Of a stretch of DNA of 23,800 bases, positions 12,836 to 21,136 are shown piece by piece. The notes below the pieces were generated by a model, which worked only from the letters and a program-made list of their open reading frames with translations, was not told the DNA's origin and did not search any database. Position numbers and translations under genes: made by a program. How positions within the stretch are numbered: the first letter of the stretch is position 1; each line of letters begins with the position of its first letter. The DNA is from Acidobacteriota bacterium (lineage in GTDB: Bacteria; Acidobacteriota; Terriglobia; UBA7540). The stretch is taken from assembly GCA_021828245.1 (NCBI GenBank), contig JAKASC010000007.1, positions 1 through 23,800 on the forward strand, given 5' to 3'.

Positions 12836-13894
12836 TTGGTATTGGATAGGAAGCGCGCCAAGCAAGTGGTAGAACGGTTTAAGGGGGCGCGGATTGCGGT
12901 TCTGGGCGATTTGATGCTGGACCACTACGTCTGGGGCAATGTGAGCCGCATTTCTCCCGAGGCCCCGGTTCCCATCGTGGAGGTGACCGGAGAATCGGAG
13001 ATGCTCGGTGGGGCCGGGAATGTGGCAATGAATATTTGCGCCCTCGGCGGCCTTCCCCAGGTTTTCGGAGTGGTGGGAGACGATAAGGCGGGCCGCAGGG
13101 TCGTGGAATTGCTCGAGCGGGCCTCTGCCCTTGGCGGGCGGCATGTGCTGGTGGATCGAAACCGCCGCACCACGGTCAAGCAGCGCGTGGTGGCTCACAG
13201 TCAACATGTGGTGCGGGTGGATACTGAATCTCGCGCACCCGTGGAGAGAGGGGTTCGAGCTGAGTTGCTAGGTCGGCTGCGGGAAGAGATGCCGCACCTG
13301 GCGGCGCTGGTGGTCTCCGACTACAACAAGGGGATGCTGGCGCGTGACTTTTTCGACCAAGTGGCGGAACAGTGCCGAGCGAGTCATGTTCCTTGCTTTT
13401 TGGACCCCAAAGCGTTTGACCTCCGTGGCATCGGACCAATTACGGCGGTCACGCCGAACGAACGGGAAGCAGAGGCGATCTCCGGCATTCGGATTACCGA
13501 TCTGGCTACGGCAGAGGCCGCCGGAGATGCGATTCTGACCACAACGGGAGCGCGACATGTGCTCGTCACGCGAGGTGAGCATGGCATGGCGCTCTTCGCC
13601 ACGGACAGCCCGCCGTTTCATCTGCCCACCCAAGCACGACAGGTTTTTGACGTAACCGGAGCGGGTGATACGGTAGTGGCGGTTCTGGCGTTGTCGGTAG
13701 CGGCGGGCGCTACCATGCCGGAAGCCGCTCAACTGGCAAACCTGGCGGCTGGCATTGTAGTAGGCCGGGTCGGCACGGCCACGGTCTCTGCAGAAGAACT
13801 GATCCAGGCTCTCGATGGCAATTGGCCGGAGCCGGATGGGGAATCCTACCGGCACCGTCGCGGCGCAAAGCAGACGGTTGCGCCGGAGAAATAG
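12836..13894 (+). CDS. hldA: D-glycero-beta-D-manno-heptose 7-phosphate kinase (HldA/RfaE domain I)
   Basis: This 352-residue sugar kinase of the PfkB/ribokinase family matches RfaE/HldE domain I. It phosphorylates heptose 7-phosphate at C1 for ADP-heptose synthesis. Family features include GDLMLDHYVWGNVSRISPEAP (24-44, split here as GDLMLDHYVWG and VSRISPEAPVPIV), the GGAGNVAMN motif at 58-66, the VTPNEREAE segment near 205, and the catalytic loop FDVTGAGDTV with Asp278 as the base. The C-terminal cytidylyltransferase-like domain of bifunctional HldE is absent, so an HldC would be needed elsewhere. The TTG start has GGGAGG at 9 nt spacing. The gene starts 51 bp after the phosphatase and opens the surface-sugar cluster. 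Confidence 0.93.
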   Translation: MVLDRKRAKQVVERFKGARIAVLGDLMLDHYVWGNVSRISPEAPVPIVEVTGESEMLGGAGNVAMNICALGGLPQVFGVVGDDKAGRRVVELLERASALGGRHVLVDRNRRTTVKQRVVAHSQHVVRVDTESRAPVERGVRAELLGRLREEMPHLAALVVSDYNKGMLARDFFDQVAEQCRASHVPCFLDPKAFDLRGIGPITAVTPNEREAEAISGIRITDLATAEAAGDAILTTTGARHVLVTRGEHGMALFATDSPPFHLPTQARQVFDVTGAGDTVVAVLALSVAAGATMPEAAQLANLAAGIVVGRVGTATVSAEELIQALDGNWPEPDGESYRHRRGAKQTVAPEK

Positions 13895-14237
13895 CTTCAT
13901 CACGGCCAGGGCCAGCGCTGGACCGGTGAGGCGATCAGCGAAGTAGGGAGTAGCTGGTCAATTCGATTTCTCACGGCATGGCTCGCTTCGGGTTGTGGTT
14001 GCCCGTCGAATCTCATTTGACCGAGCAGGGTGGCCATGGCTGCGCTAACGTACTTCGGTCGCTGAGCTCCGTGTATCGGCCGGCAAGCGAACTGATCCTC
14101 CAAAGAAATCTCAGATTACCTGGCCCAATTCAGGTTAAAATAAGCAGCTTGTATCGGCGCAGCGGATAAACGAGCCGGCGCAAAGAGCAAGGCCGCGGAG
14201 TGCCGCATCCGTCCGAGCAAGAGCGGATGGAATTGCC
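13895..14237. other. Intergenic region without a recognised gene
   Basis: This 343-bp gap lies between the heptose kinase and the sugar-phosphate transferase. No open frame here has a ribosome binding site or family resemblance. An A/T-rich stretch with TAAAAT at 14136-14141 could be a promoter -10 for the transferase, but the only -35 candidate (TTACCT at 14116) is just 14 bp away. Confidence 0.5.
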
Positions 14238-15656
14238 ATGAGAAGGTACTACGTCACGCTTCTGCTGTTGGGAACCGACCTGGTCGGCGCCTTTCTTACC
14301 TTCCTGCTGGCGCACTCGATTCGATACGGCGCAAGTGCCTTTCCCTTTGGATGGATAAGCTTTTATTCCATGATCTACGGGCCTCTGCTGGCCGTCGGAT
14401 TGTGGATGCTGTTGATTCTGCTCTTTGGCTCCCACGGCTCGCCTTCGGGGTTGAATTACCCTTTGGACTTCTCCCAACTCACGACACCTTATTTTTTCTT
14501 TACAGTGGCGTTTCTGGCGATCTTTTTTGCCGACCACGTGCTATATTCTCGCCTCGAGTTGGCCATTTTCTTCCTTCTTTTCTATATATTTTTGCTCTTT
14601 AGCCGAATCTTTTTGCGGCGCGCGCTGCTCTGGCTGCGGCGTTACCGGATCGGGTTGCGGCGGGTGGTCATTGTGGGGGATTCGGAGCTAGCGCAGGACC
14701 TAGCTCGTCGGATAAACGGTCATCCAGAACTCCATTATGAGGTGGCGGGTTATTTGACTCCTGCCAGCGGCACGGGGGCGCGCGGGGCTTCGAACCGCTT
14801 GGTTGCGGGGAAGTCCGAGGCGATGGCCCAAGAACTGGCTTCTCGAAACGTCCACGAGTTGATTTTTGTGATTCCCATTCGCAAGGATAGCGAAACTCTT
14901 GATTTTATTGCTAATTGCCAGAAGCACGGTCTGAGCGTCAAACTCGTGCCGGAATATTACGAAATGCACTCCCAACAGATTGAGAGTCTGAGCATTGATG
15001 GAATTCCGCTTTTAGAGTTGAAAAGCCTCTACCCAGACCCTGCCTATCGGATGCTGAAGCGTCTGATGGACGTGACGGTTGCCGGAATCTTGATGATTCT
15101 TCTGAGTCCCGTGACCTTGCTCATCGGCCTCATTTTGTGGGTGAGCGACCATCAGCGAGTGCTCAGGTCGGAGCTCAGGATCGGTTTGGAGGGTCGGCCG
15201 TTCCGAATGCTTCGTTTTCACGTGGATTCCTCTCCTCGCGCACCCAAGGATCCCGCAGACTGGGGTGAGCGCTTCCGCAGGTTCTTGTATCGGTACAGTC
15301 TTTCGGAAATGCCGCAATTTTGGAACGTGCTGAAAGGTGATATGAGCTTGGTGGGGCCGCGGCCGGAAAGTCCGGAACGGGTCCGGCATTACTCGACCTG
15401 GCATCAACGGCGGCTGCTGCTCAAACCCGGAATGACCGGCCTTGCGCAGGTTCGAGGCCTGCGAGGCACCGACTCTTCCGACGAGAAGACGCGATATGAC
15501 CTGGAATATGCGGCCAATCAGTCGCCCTTCCTTGACGTGCGGTTGCTGTTTGCGACCTTGGGGACTCTGGCGCGCAGGAGCCGAACGAAAACACTGCCGC
15601 CCAAATCCCAGAGAGGTTTGCCGTTGAGCGGCCGATGGAATGAGAAGCGGGCTTGA
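14238..15656 (+). CDS. Polyprenyl-phosphate sugar-1-phosphate transferase (WbaP/WcaJ-like), initiating enzyme
   Basis: This 472-residue inner-membrane enzyme transfers a sugar 1-phosphate to undecaprenyl phosphate to start glycan assembly. Layout: four hydrophobic segments in residues 1-130; a Rossmann-like CoA-binding-type domain starting VVIVGDSELAQDL; a re-entrant helix (VAGILMILLSPVTLLIGLIL); and the C-terminal bacterial sugar transferase domain. The KRLMDV, LSEMPQFWNVLKGDMSLVGPRPE and LKPGMTGLAQVRG motifs are clear. Two positions are unusual: the normal SxGPVxFxQxRxG segment reads HQRVLRSELRIGLEG, and the KFRSM motif reads MLRFHVD. The enzyme may therefore have altered substrate preference. 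It sits in a plus-strand cluster with heptose and polymer genes. No clear Shine-Dalgarno sequence is present. Confidence 0.92.
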   Translation: MRRYYVTLLLLGTDLVGAFLTFLLAHSIRYGASAFPFGWISFYSMIYGPLLAVGLWMLLILLFGSHGSPSGLNYPLDFSQLTTPYFFFTVAFLAIFFADHVLYSRLELAIFFLLFYIFLLFSRIFLRRALLWLRRYRIGLRRVVIVGDSELAQDLARRINGHPELHYEVAGYLTPASGTGARGASNRLVAGKSEAMAQELASRNVHELIFVIPIRKDSETLDFIANCQKHGLSVKLVPEYYEMHSQQIESLSIDGIPLLELKSLYPDPAYRMLKRLMDVTVAGILMILLSPVTLLIGLILWVSDHQRVLRSELRIGLEGRPFRMLRFHVDSSPRAPKDPADWGERFRRFLYRYSLSEMPQFWNVLKGDMSLVGPRPESPERVRHYSTWHQRRLLLKPGMTGLAQVRGLRGTDSSDEKTRYDLEYAANQSPFLDVRLLFATLGTLARRSRTKTLPPKSQRGLPLSGRWNEKRA

Positions 15657-15662
15657 GGCCCG
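15648..15662 (+). terminator. Hairpin over the transferase stop codon, weak terminator
   Basis: CGGGC-TTGAG-GCCCG is a perfect 5-bp stem containing the TGA stop in its loop. It can be extended by AAG/CTT with one bulged base, and only three T residues follow. The next gene starts 270 bp downstream, and no gene is recognised between. It may be a partial terminator or merely a stable 3' hairpin. Confidence 0.35.
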
Positions 15663-15925
15663 ACTTTCCCAACGATGATAGGGAAGGGACGGCCGACGTT
15701 GGGAGTGAATTGAAAGCCGGGCCAGATAGAACGGAAACTGAGCCCGAAGGATTGCCTAAGAAACGCAAGGAGATTTGCGCCGGCACCGGTTTGAAACGTG
15801 TCCTGACGCAAGGCGAGACTGTCGGCCTTCTGTCTTCAAAGGCTTGGGTAATCAGCGAGCAGCGAATCAGCCCGGGCACCAAGTCACGTGACCCCATTCT
15901 ACGGTTTGAGTAGGCGGTTGAAAAG

Positions 15926-17005
15926 GTGATTATCGTTCGTTCTCCTGTGAGGATCAGCTTTGCGGGCGGCGGGACAGATCTGCCTTCCTACTATGAGAAA
16001 CAAGGTGGTCTGGTCCTGAGCACGGCCATTGACAAGTATTTTTACACCGTCCTAACTGACCGCGATGACGACCAAACGCAAATTATTTCGTCAGATCTTC
16101 GCGCGTTAGAAGCCTGTGAAGATATTGAAACAATGGAGCTTCAGGGGACGGAGCTGGAAATCCCCTTCGCGGTGTTGAAGCATTTTCGCCCGCGCATTGG
16201 AACAAACTTGTTTTTGGCCTCCGAGGTTCCTCCGGGCACCGGCTTGGGATCATCGGCCTCGGTCTGCGTCGGAATCCTCAAGGCCTTTTCGACACGCCTT
16301 GGCCGGGATATGAGTAAAAAGGAACTCGCCGAGGCTGCTTTTGATATTGCTCGGAACATCCTTCGACGGCCGGTGGGAAAGCAGGACGAATATGCGGCTG
16401 CGTTTGGGGGTCTCAATGTTTTTAAGTTTGATGCCGAGGGCACGGTTGTGGAGCCGCTGGCGCTTTCCCCCGAGACGCTGGCGGACCTACAGCAATGCCT
16501 GTTGCTATTTTTCACTGGAAGTTCGCGCGATTCCTCGAATATCCTCGCGGCGCAGGATCGCTCCGTGCAGCAACGTCAAGACGACGTTCTTGACGCGCTC
16601 ACGGCACTCAAGGACCTGGTGGTTCCCATGCGCAAGGCCCTGCAGGCGGGTGACCTGGATGCCTTCGCCGAACTTCTCGACGCAGGATGGGGCGTAAAGA
16701 AGCGGATTTCAGATAAGATTTCAAACCAGCGGATTGACGAAATTTACGAGACGGCTCGACGCCATGGCGCGCTCGGTGGAAAGCTGACCGGGGCTGGCGG
16801 AGGCGGATTTCTGTTGCTGTTCTGCCCGCGCGACCGTCAGCCGGCAGTTCGGGAGGCACTGGGCGGGTTTGGGTTGAAGGAAATGCGTTTTCACTTCGAT
16901 ATGAGCGGAGCGCGGGTTGTTTACGACGATCCTTTCTTCGATACCGATTCAACCGGCGGATTGCAATGGGTGTTTCATCCTCTCCCGGAACTGCAGGCGG
17001 GCTGA
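15926..17005 (+). CDS. hddA: D-glycero-alpha-D-manno-heptose 7-phosphate kinase (HddA), GHMP kinase
   Basis: This 359-residue GHMP-family kinase phosphorylates C1 of heptose 7-phosphate with the alpha configuration in the GDP-heptose pathway. The N terminus RSPVRISFAGGGTDLPSYY, the ATP loop VPPGTGLGSSAS (101-112), and the C-terminal GHMP motif KLTGAGGGGFLLL are all in place; length is typical. The VGKQDEYAAAFGG segment is characteristic of HddA. The GTG start follows an AAAAGG, but spacing is tight; GGCGG at 15913-15917 is a better placed ribosome site. HddC follows 20 bp downstream. HddA acts in the alpha/GDP route, so its presence next to the beta-type HldA is notable. Confidence 0.93.
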   Translation: MIIVRSPVRISFAGGGTDLPSYYEKQGGLVLSTAIDKYFYTVLTDRDDDQTQIISSDLRALEACEDIETMELQGTELEIPFAVLKHFRPRIGTNLFLASEVPPGTGLGSSASVCVGILKAFSTRLGRDMSKKELAEAAFDIARNILRRPVGKQDEYAAAFGGLNVFKFDAEGTVVEPLALSPETLADLQQCLLLFFTGSSRDSSNILAAQDRSVQQRQDDVLDALTALKDLVVPMRKALQAGDLDAFAELLDAGWGVKKRISDKISNQRIDEIYETARRHGALGGKLTGAGGGGFLLLFCPRDRQPAVREALGGFGLKEMRFHFDMSGARVVYDDPFFDTDSTGGLQWVFHPLPELQAG

Positions 17006-17025
17006 GATTTTCTGAAGGAGTCTGT

Positions 17026-17877
17026 GTGAAGGGGAACAGGGACGGAAGGTCCAGAGAGTATCCAGCCGCTCACACCACAGCAAAGAAACCGCGCGCGGCC
17101 GCATCGAAGGCTTTTTTGCTGGCGGCAGGGCGGGGAACACGGCTTCGTCCGCTCACCGACACGACCCCCAAATGCCTTGCGCCTATTCATGGGAAACCCC
17201 TGCTGAACTATTGGCTGGAGATTTGTGAGGCCCTGGGGGTCAGGCATGTCCTAATCAACACGCATCATCTTGCGGACCAAGTCCGTGCGTGGGCCAAGCG
17301 GCAGAACACGGCGGTCAAGATTCATCTGGCGCACGAGAAAGTCTTGCTGGGCAGCGCCGGAACGCTAGCGGCCAATCGAGACTTCATCCGCGGGGCCGAC
17401 AGCGTGTACATTTTTTACGCCGATAACCTGGCGCAGGTGAATTTTGATTCGCTTTTGGCATGCCACGAAAGCCACAACGCTCCTTTAACCCTTGGTTTGT
17501 TTCGGACCCCCCATCCGGAACGGTGTGGGATTGTTGAGCTCGATGAGGCAGGGCGCGTGCGACGATTTGAGGAGAAACCCAAACAGCCAACTTCCAACCT
17601 CGCCTTCGCCGGCGTCGCCATCGCGCGCCCCGAATTTTTCTCTCACTTGCCGGCGGAGGGCTTTGCCGACCTCGGTCAGGACGTTTTCCCCAAGCTGGCC
17701 GGTCGAATGTATGGCCATGAACTCGAAGGCCGATTGCTTGATATCGGCACCCTGGCTAATTACGAGCAAGCGCAGCAAGATCGAAGCTGGGCGGTTTCCT
17801 TCAACGTATGGAATGAGCGATGTTGGGGCGCTATGAAAACACAAGAAGGGATTGAAAAGCGTGAAGGTTTGGATTGA
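17026..17877 (+). CDS. hddC: Sugar-1-phosphate nucleotidyltransferase, HddC-like
   Basis: This 283-residue GT-A-fold nucleotidyltransferase activates a sugar 1-phosphate with NTP. The signature LLAAGRGTRLRPLTDTTPKC at 31-50 with the catalytic arginines, the PIHGKPLLNYW segment, the acidic metal residue in FYADNL (Asp133), and GLFRTPHPERCGIVELDE mark the HddC/mannose-1-phosphate guanylyltransferase group. Its position immediately after hddA suggests GDP-D-glycero-alpha-D-manno-heptose as product. The GTG start follows GAAGGAG with 5 nt spacing. The N-terminal 28 residues are basic and Ala-rich, an extension relative to typical members. The C terminus overlaps the start of the next gene. The nucleotide (GTP or another) cannot be decided from sequence alone. 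Confidence 0.87.
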   Translation: MKGNRDGRSREYPAAHTTAKKPRAAASKAFLLAAGRGTRLRPLTDTTPKCLAPIHGKPLLNYWLEICEALGVRHVLINTHHLADQVRAWAKRQNTAVKIHLAHEKVLLGSAGTLAANRDFIRGADSVYIFYADNLAQVNFDSLLACHESHNAPLTLGLFRTPHPERCGIVELDEAGRVRRFEEKPKQPTSNLAFAGVAIARPEFFSHLPAEGFADLGQDVFPKLAGRMYGHELEGRLLDIGTLANYEQAQQDRSWAVSFNVWNERCWGAMKTQEGIEKREGLD

Positions 17878-19297
17878 ACGGCTGCTCGCCTTGACAATTC
17901 TTGCGACCGCGGTGGCGTTTGGCGGTGTGGTGCCGCTCGCTTACTCCTCCATGGAGAGCGCCATCTTGATAATGTTTTTTGTGGTGGTGGCCGTGGAAGG
18001 TTTTCGCGGCCAGTGGACCTTGCGGTTGCCGTGGCCGGTGGTCGTCTTAATTGCGTGGGTGGGACTTGAGTTGCTTCCGTTGCCTGCCACCGTCGTCGGA
18101 TTCCTTTCGCCGTTGCGCGTCCATCTCATGGCCTCGCTCGAACCTCAGTGGGTCGCAGGCCACTGGCTGACGCTCAGCATTAATCCGCATCGCACCCTTC
18201 TCTATTTCATGAAGTTGCTGGCCTACGTGGGCGCTTTTGTTCTGGCCGCGTGGGCCTTTGACCCGCGCCGAGGGAAGTCGTCCGTGGTCACAGGCTTTGT
18301 TGTTCTTGGCACTTTTGAGGCTTTCTATGGGTTGTACCAATACCTGGGCCACCACCAGAAAATTTTCGGTTACACCAAAGTCGCCTACACAACCGATGCT
18401 ACGGGCACTTATATCAATCGCAATCATTTTGCCGGTCTATTGGAACTGATTATTCCTCTGACGGTGGCTGTGGGCTTTTATCAGTTTCAGGTTTGGCGAC
18501 GCGAGCGCTGGCGAGCTTCGTCGGGGGAAAACAACGTGGCCGCCTACCGCGGCTTCTTCTACCTTTTTCTGGCCATTGTGATGGCCGTGGCCGCAATCTG
18601 TTCGCACTCTCGCATGGGAATTTTTGGAGTGCTGGTCAGCTTGATCTTTATTTTCCTTCTCAGCCAAGCGCGTTCAGGGATGCGAGTATGGAGGACGGCG
18701 TCCCTTTTGGTGATTTTTGGGATCCTAGCATACGGGGTATGGGTGGGACTTGGACCAGCGTTGCAGCGGTTTGAGAACCTGGGCAAAGCGGGCTATCTTG
18801 AGCATGAAGGTCGGCTCCATATCTGGGAGGGCGCCAAAAAGTTGATTCGGGATTACCCATTGACCGGCACGGGACTGGGGACTTTTGGCCAAGCCTATCG
18901 CCACTATCAGCGCCATTTGACCTACGCCTACGTGACCCACGCCCACAGCGACGTTGTTGAGTTCGCCTGTGATATCGGATTGCTCGGCGACCTGCTTTTG
19001 TTTGGGAGCATTCTTTGGCTTTGGGTGGTCTCGGTCCGTGCTTTTTTGGGGGAGATGGGGGCCTATCGTCGCGCCATCACCCTGGGGTGTATCGGCAGCA
19101 CCTTGGCGCTTTTGATCCACAGCACGGCTGATTTCAACCTGCAGATTCCCGCCAATGCGCTCATCTGGGCCACGATTTTAGGCCTCAACTACAAAGCGGT
19201 CTGTCTCCGAAAGCAGGAGCGCCCGGTGCCGGCTGCGTCCGGTGTCAGCCCCGCCCCGCCGGAAAGCATGGCTCATGGAACGATTCGTCCTAGTTGA
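17861..19297 (+). CDS. O-antigen ligase/polymerase family membrane protein (Wzy_C domain)
   Basis: This 478-residue polytopic inner-membrane protein has about ten to twelve hydrophobic helices. The large periplasmic loop contains the family pattern: TGTYINRNHFAGLLELIIP (split TYINRNHFAGLLE and LIIPL), then HEGRLHIWEGAKKLIRDYP, GTGLGTFGQAYRHYQ and VTHAHSDVVEFACDIGLLG. These are characteristic of WaaL/Wzy-type ligases and polymerases acting on lipid-linked glycans. The GTG at 17861 lies 10 nt after AGAAGGG; an in-frame TTG at 17852 is too close to that site. The gene overlaps the end of hddC by 17 bp and the start of gmhB by 23 bp, so the three are probably cotranscribed and coupled. Whether it polymerises or ligates is not decidable. 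Confidence 0.9.
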   Translation: MKVWIERLLALTILATAVAFGGVVPLAYSSMESAILIMFFVVVAVEGFRGQWTLRLPWPVVVLIAWVGLELLPLPATVVGFLSPLRVHLMASLEPQWVAGHWLTLSINPHRTLLYFMKLLAYVGAFVLAAWAFDPRRGKSSVVTGFVVLGTFEAFYGLYQYLGHHQKIFGYTKVAYTTDATGTYINRNHFAGLLELIIPLTVAVGFYQFQVWRRERWRASSGENNVAAYRGFFYLFLAIVMAVAAICSHSRMGIFGVLVSLIFIFLLSQARSGMRVWRTASLLVIFGILAYGVWVGLGPALQRFENLGKAGYLEHEGRLHIWEGAKKLIRDYPLTGTGLGTFGQAYRHYQRHLTYAYVTHAHSDVVEFACDIGLLGDLLLFGSILWLWVVSVRAFLGEMGAYRRAITLGCIGSTLALLIHSTADFNLQIPANALIWATILGLNYKAVCLRKQERPVPAASGVSPAPPESMAHGTIRPS

Positions 19298-19859
19298 CCG
19301 CGATGGGGTTATCAACCGCCGGATTGTCGGCGGGTACGTGACGGCCTGGGAGGATTTTCAATTTCTCCCGGGCGTCCTTGATGGCTTGGCGCTGTTGGCG
19401 CACCATCACATTCAGACTCTGGTAATTTCCAACCAAGCGTGCATCGGGAAGGGAATGCTGGCCCCGGCCGCCCTCGAAAACATCACTCGGTTATTTGTCA
19501 GACAGATTGAAGATTACGGCGGGAGCATTGGCGGCGTTTACTATTGCCCGCACCGCCCCGAAGATGCTTGCGAGTGCCGCAAGCCAAAACCGGGACTTAT
19601 TCTTCAGGCGCAGCGGGAATTCGGGTTCAGCTTGACGGAGACTTACGTAGTCGGAGACTCATTGACCGACGTCGCCGCGGCTGAGGCAGCCGGGTGTCCG
19701 GCGCTTCTGATTGCCGAAGATGGCGCGGCGCTTCGCATGGCCGCCTCGCCTGCGCTGGCAGGTGTCTTTCCGAATCTTATCGAGGCGGCGCGGTTTATCA
19801 TCGCGCGCTCGCCGAGTTCGATTTCAGACACGGCGTCTTCCCCTGACCCGCACGGATGA
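19275..19859 (+). CDS. gmhB: D-glycero-D-manno-heptose 1,7-bisphosphate 7-phosphatase (GmhB)
   Basis: This 194-residue HAD-superfamily phosphatase removes the 7-phosphate from heptose 1,7-bisphosphate. The nucleophile motif LVDRDGVIN (Asp8, Asp10), the second motif VISNQA, and the GDSLTD motif (127-132) are present. The zinc loop YYCPHRPEDACECRKPKPG (89-107) carries Cys91, His93, Cys99 and Cys101, the classic GmhB signature. ATG 19275 has GGAAAG about 8 nt upstream and lies inside the end of the ligase gene. Together with HddA and HddC this gives three of the four GDP-heptose enzymes in one run; the isomerase GmhA is not in this window. The convergent radical SAM gene ends 72 bp downstream. 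Confidence 0.94.
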   Translation: MERFVLVDRDGVINRRIVGGYVTAWEDFQFLPGVLDGLALLAHHHIQTLVISNQACIGKGMLAPAALENITRLFVRQIEDYGGSIGGVYYCPHRPEDACECRKPKPGLILQAQREFGFSLTETYVVGDSLTDVAAAEAAGCPALLIAEDGAALRMAASPALAGVFPNLIEAARFIIARSPSSISDTASSPDPHG

Positions 19860-19931
19860 GCGTATCAGGCAAGCTGCCGCAGAGCGGGGTGAAGTTGCCA
19901 TCGAGCGTGCCGTCGGGTTCTTCCTCGTATT

Positions 19932-21074
19932 TTAAATTTCCGCTCCTGCGCCCACATCGGCGTAAACGCTTCGGGATGGGTTCGTCGGGTGTTGGGTCTT
20001 TGGCTGATAGACGCAGCACGGCTCTTCAGCCAGCGGATCCCCGGTCAAAGCAAAAGCCCTTGCCCGCGACCCTCCGCACACTTCTCGAAATTCGCACTCG
20101 CCGCATTTTCCCTTTAACTGCGAAGCATCTCGCAGCGAGATGAACAGCGGTGAGGTGCGATAAATCTCCGCCAACGTCTGACGTCGAATATTTCCTCCGG
20201 AGAGAGGAAGAAAGCCGCTCGGAAAGACCTCCCCGGTGTGGGAGATGAAAACAAAACCTTTCGCGTCATTGAGGCCCCGCGGAGCCCGGCCGATTCCATC
20301 CTCGCGCCTCGGCAAAGTCGTCAAGGGGGCGGCGCTTCGCACCTCGCGGCGACGGCGCGCTAGGGCGGTTTGCTGCAAAACATACCGGCGATAGTGTTGG
20401 GCTTCGGTCGTTTTGATGTCGAAGGGTGAGTTCGACGCCAAGCGATAGATTTTCTCGAAAAGCTGCTCAAATTCCTCCGCCGTGATGAGGTCGCTTAGTC
20501 GGCCTCGACCGGTTGGAACGAGAAAGAAGATGCTCCAGAGGACAATGTCCAACGCACTCATCCGCTCGGCAAGCGCGTCGAAGTCATGGAAATTCCGGCG
20601 GGTGATGGTGGTGTTGATTTGCACCGGCAGGCCAACCTCATGCGCCCAGCCGATAGCCTCCAGCGTGCGCGCGTAAGAACCCGCCACGCCGCGGAACTCA
20701 TCGTGGATGGCGGCATGGGAACCGTCGAGGCTCACCGCCAAACGCGCTAGCCCACGGACCTTAAGCTGCCCGATGGCCTCCCGAGTCAATAGCGGGGTCG
20801 CGCTGGGCGTTAAGGAGATGCGCACATGGCGAGCGGCTGCGTATTCTACCAAATCAAAGATGTCAGGCCGGCGCAGGGGATCGCCGCCCGTAAGAACGAA
20901 AACAGGAATCTGCATCTCAGCGACCTCATCAATCAGGCGCTGACCCTCCGCTGTGCTGAGTTCGAGCGGATGCCGCCACGTCTGCGCTGAAGCCCGGCAA
21001 TGAACACATACCAAATCACAGGCTTGGGTTACTTCCCAAATCGCAATGAACGGCCGGTCGCTGAAGTGGTTCAT
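19932..21074 (-). CDS. Radical SAM/SPASM-type protein (TIGR04053-like)
   Basis: This 380-residue radical S-adenosylmethionine protein has the cluster motif TQACDLVCVHC (Cys19, Cys23, Cys26). The SAM-binding GGDP sequence (FVLTGGDPLRRPD) and SLDGSHAAIHDEFRG follow. The C-terminal iron-sulfur region KCGECEFREVCGGSRARA (Cys324, Cys327, Cys333), then LTGDPLAEEPCCVYQP (Cys353/354), resembles the SPASM-like extension of the TIGR04053 group, related to PqqE/NirJ/AhbD-type proteins. The substrate is unknown. ATG 21074 is preferred over ATG 21095 because AGGGA lies 5 nt upstream on the minus strand. A CRP/FNR-type palindrome is 47 bp before the start. It lies 280 bp downstream of the cytochrome genes on the same strand and may be linked to haem or respiratory metabolism, but this is inference. 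Confidence 0.88.
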   Translation of the reverse strand: MNHFSDRPFIAIWEVTQACDLVCVHCRASAQTWRHPLELSTAEGQRLIDEVAEMQIPVFVLTGGDPLRRPDIFDLVEYAAARHVRISLTPSATPLLTREAIGQLKVRGLARLAVSLDGSHAAIHDEFRGVAGSYARTLEAIGWAHEVGLPVQINTTITRRNFHDFDALAERMSALDIVLWSIFFLVPTGRGRLSDLITAEEFEQLFEKIYRLASNSPFDIKTTEAQHYRRYVLQQTALARRRREVRSAAPLTTLPRREDGIGRAPRGLNDAKGFVFISHTGEVFPSGFLPLSGGNIRRQTLAEIYRTSPLFISLRDASQLKGKCGECEFREVCGGSRARAFALTGDPLAEEPCCVYQPKTQHPTNPSRSVYADVGAGAEI

Positions 21075-21120
21075 AATTTCCCTGCTCAACCCCATTTCAA
21101 CTCGCGGCCGACGACTTGAC

Positions 21121-21136
21121 TGTGACTAACGTCACA
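21121..21136 (-). promoter_or_regulatory. CRP/FNR-family operator upstream of the radical SAM gene
   Basis: TGTGACTAACGTCACA is a perfect inverted repeat that contains the TGTGA-N6-TCACA consensus of CRP and related regulators, including some nitrosative-stress-type family members. It lies 47 bp before the ATG at 21074. The regulator itself is not in the window. Confidence 0.6.

Noticed and set aside
14116..14141. Promoter-like TTACCT and TAAAAT before the sugar-phosphate transferase.
   Set aside because: The spacing is only 14 bp, too short for a normal sigma-70 promoter, and no sigma-54 GG/GC pattern is present.
15653..15913. 86-residue frame between the sugar-phosphate transferase and hddA.
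   Set aside because: It starts at a TTG within the hairpin over the preceding stop, has no Shine-Dalgarno sequence, and shows no recognisable family.
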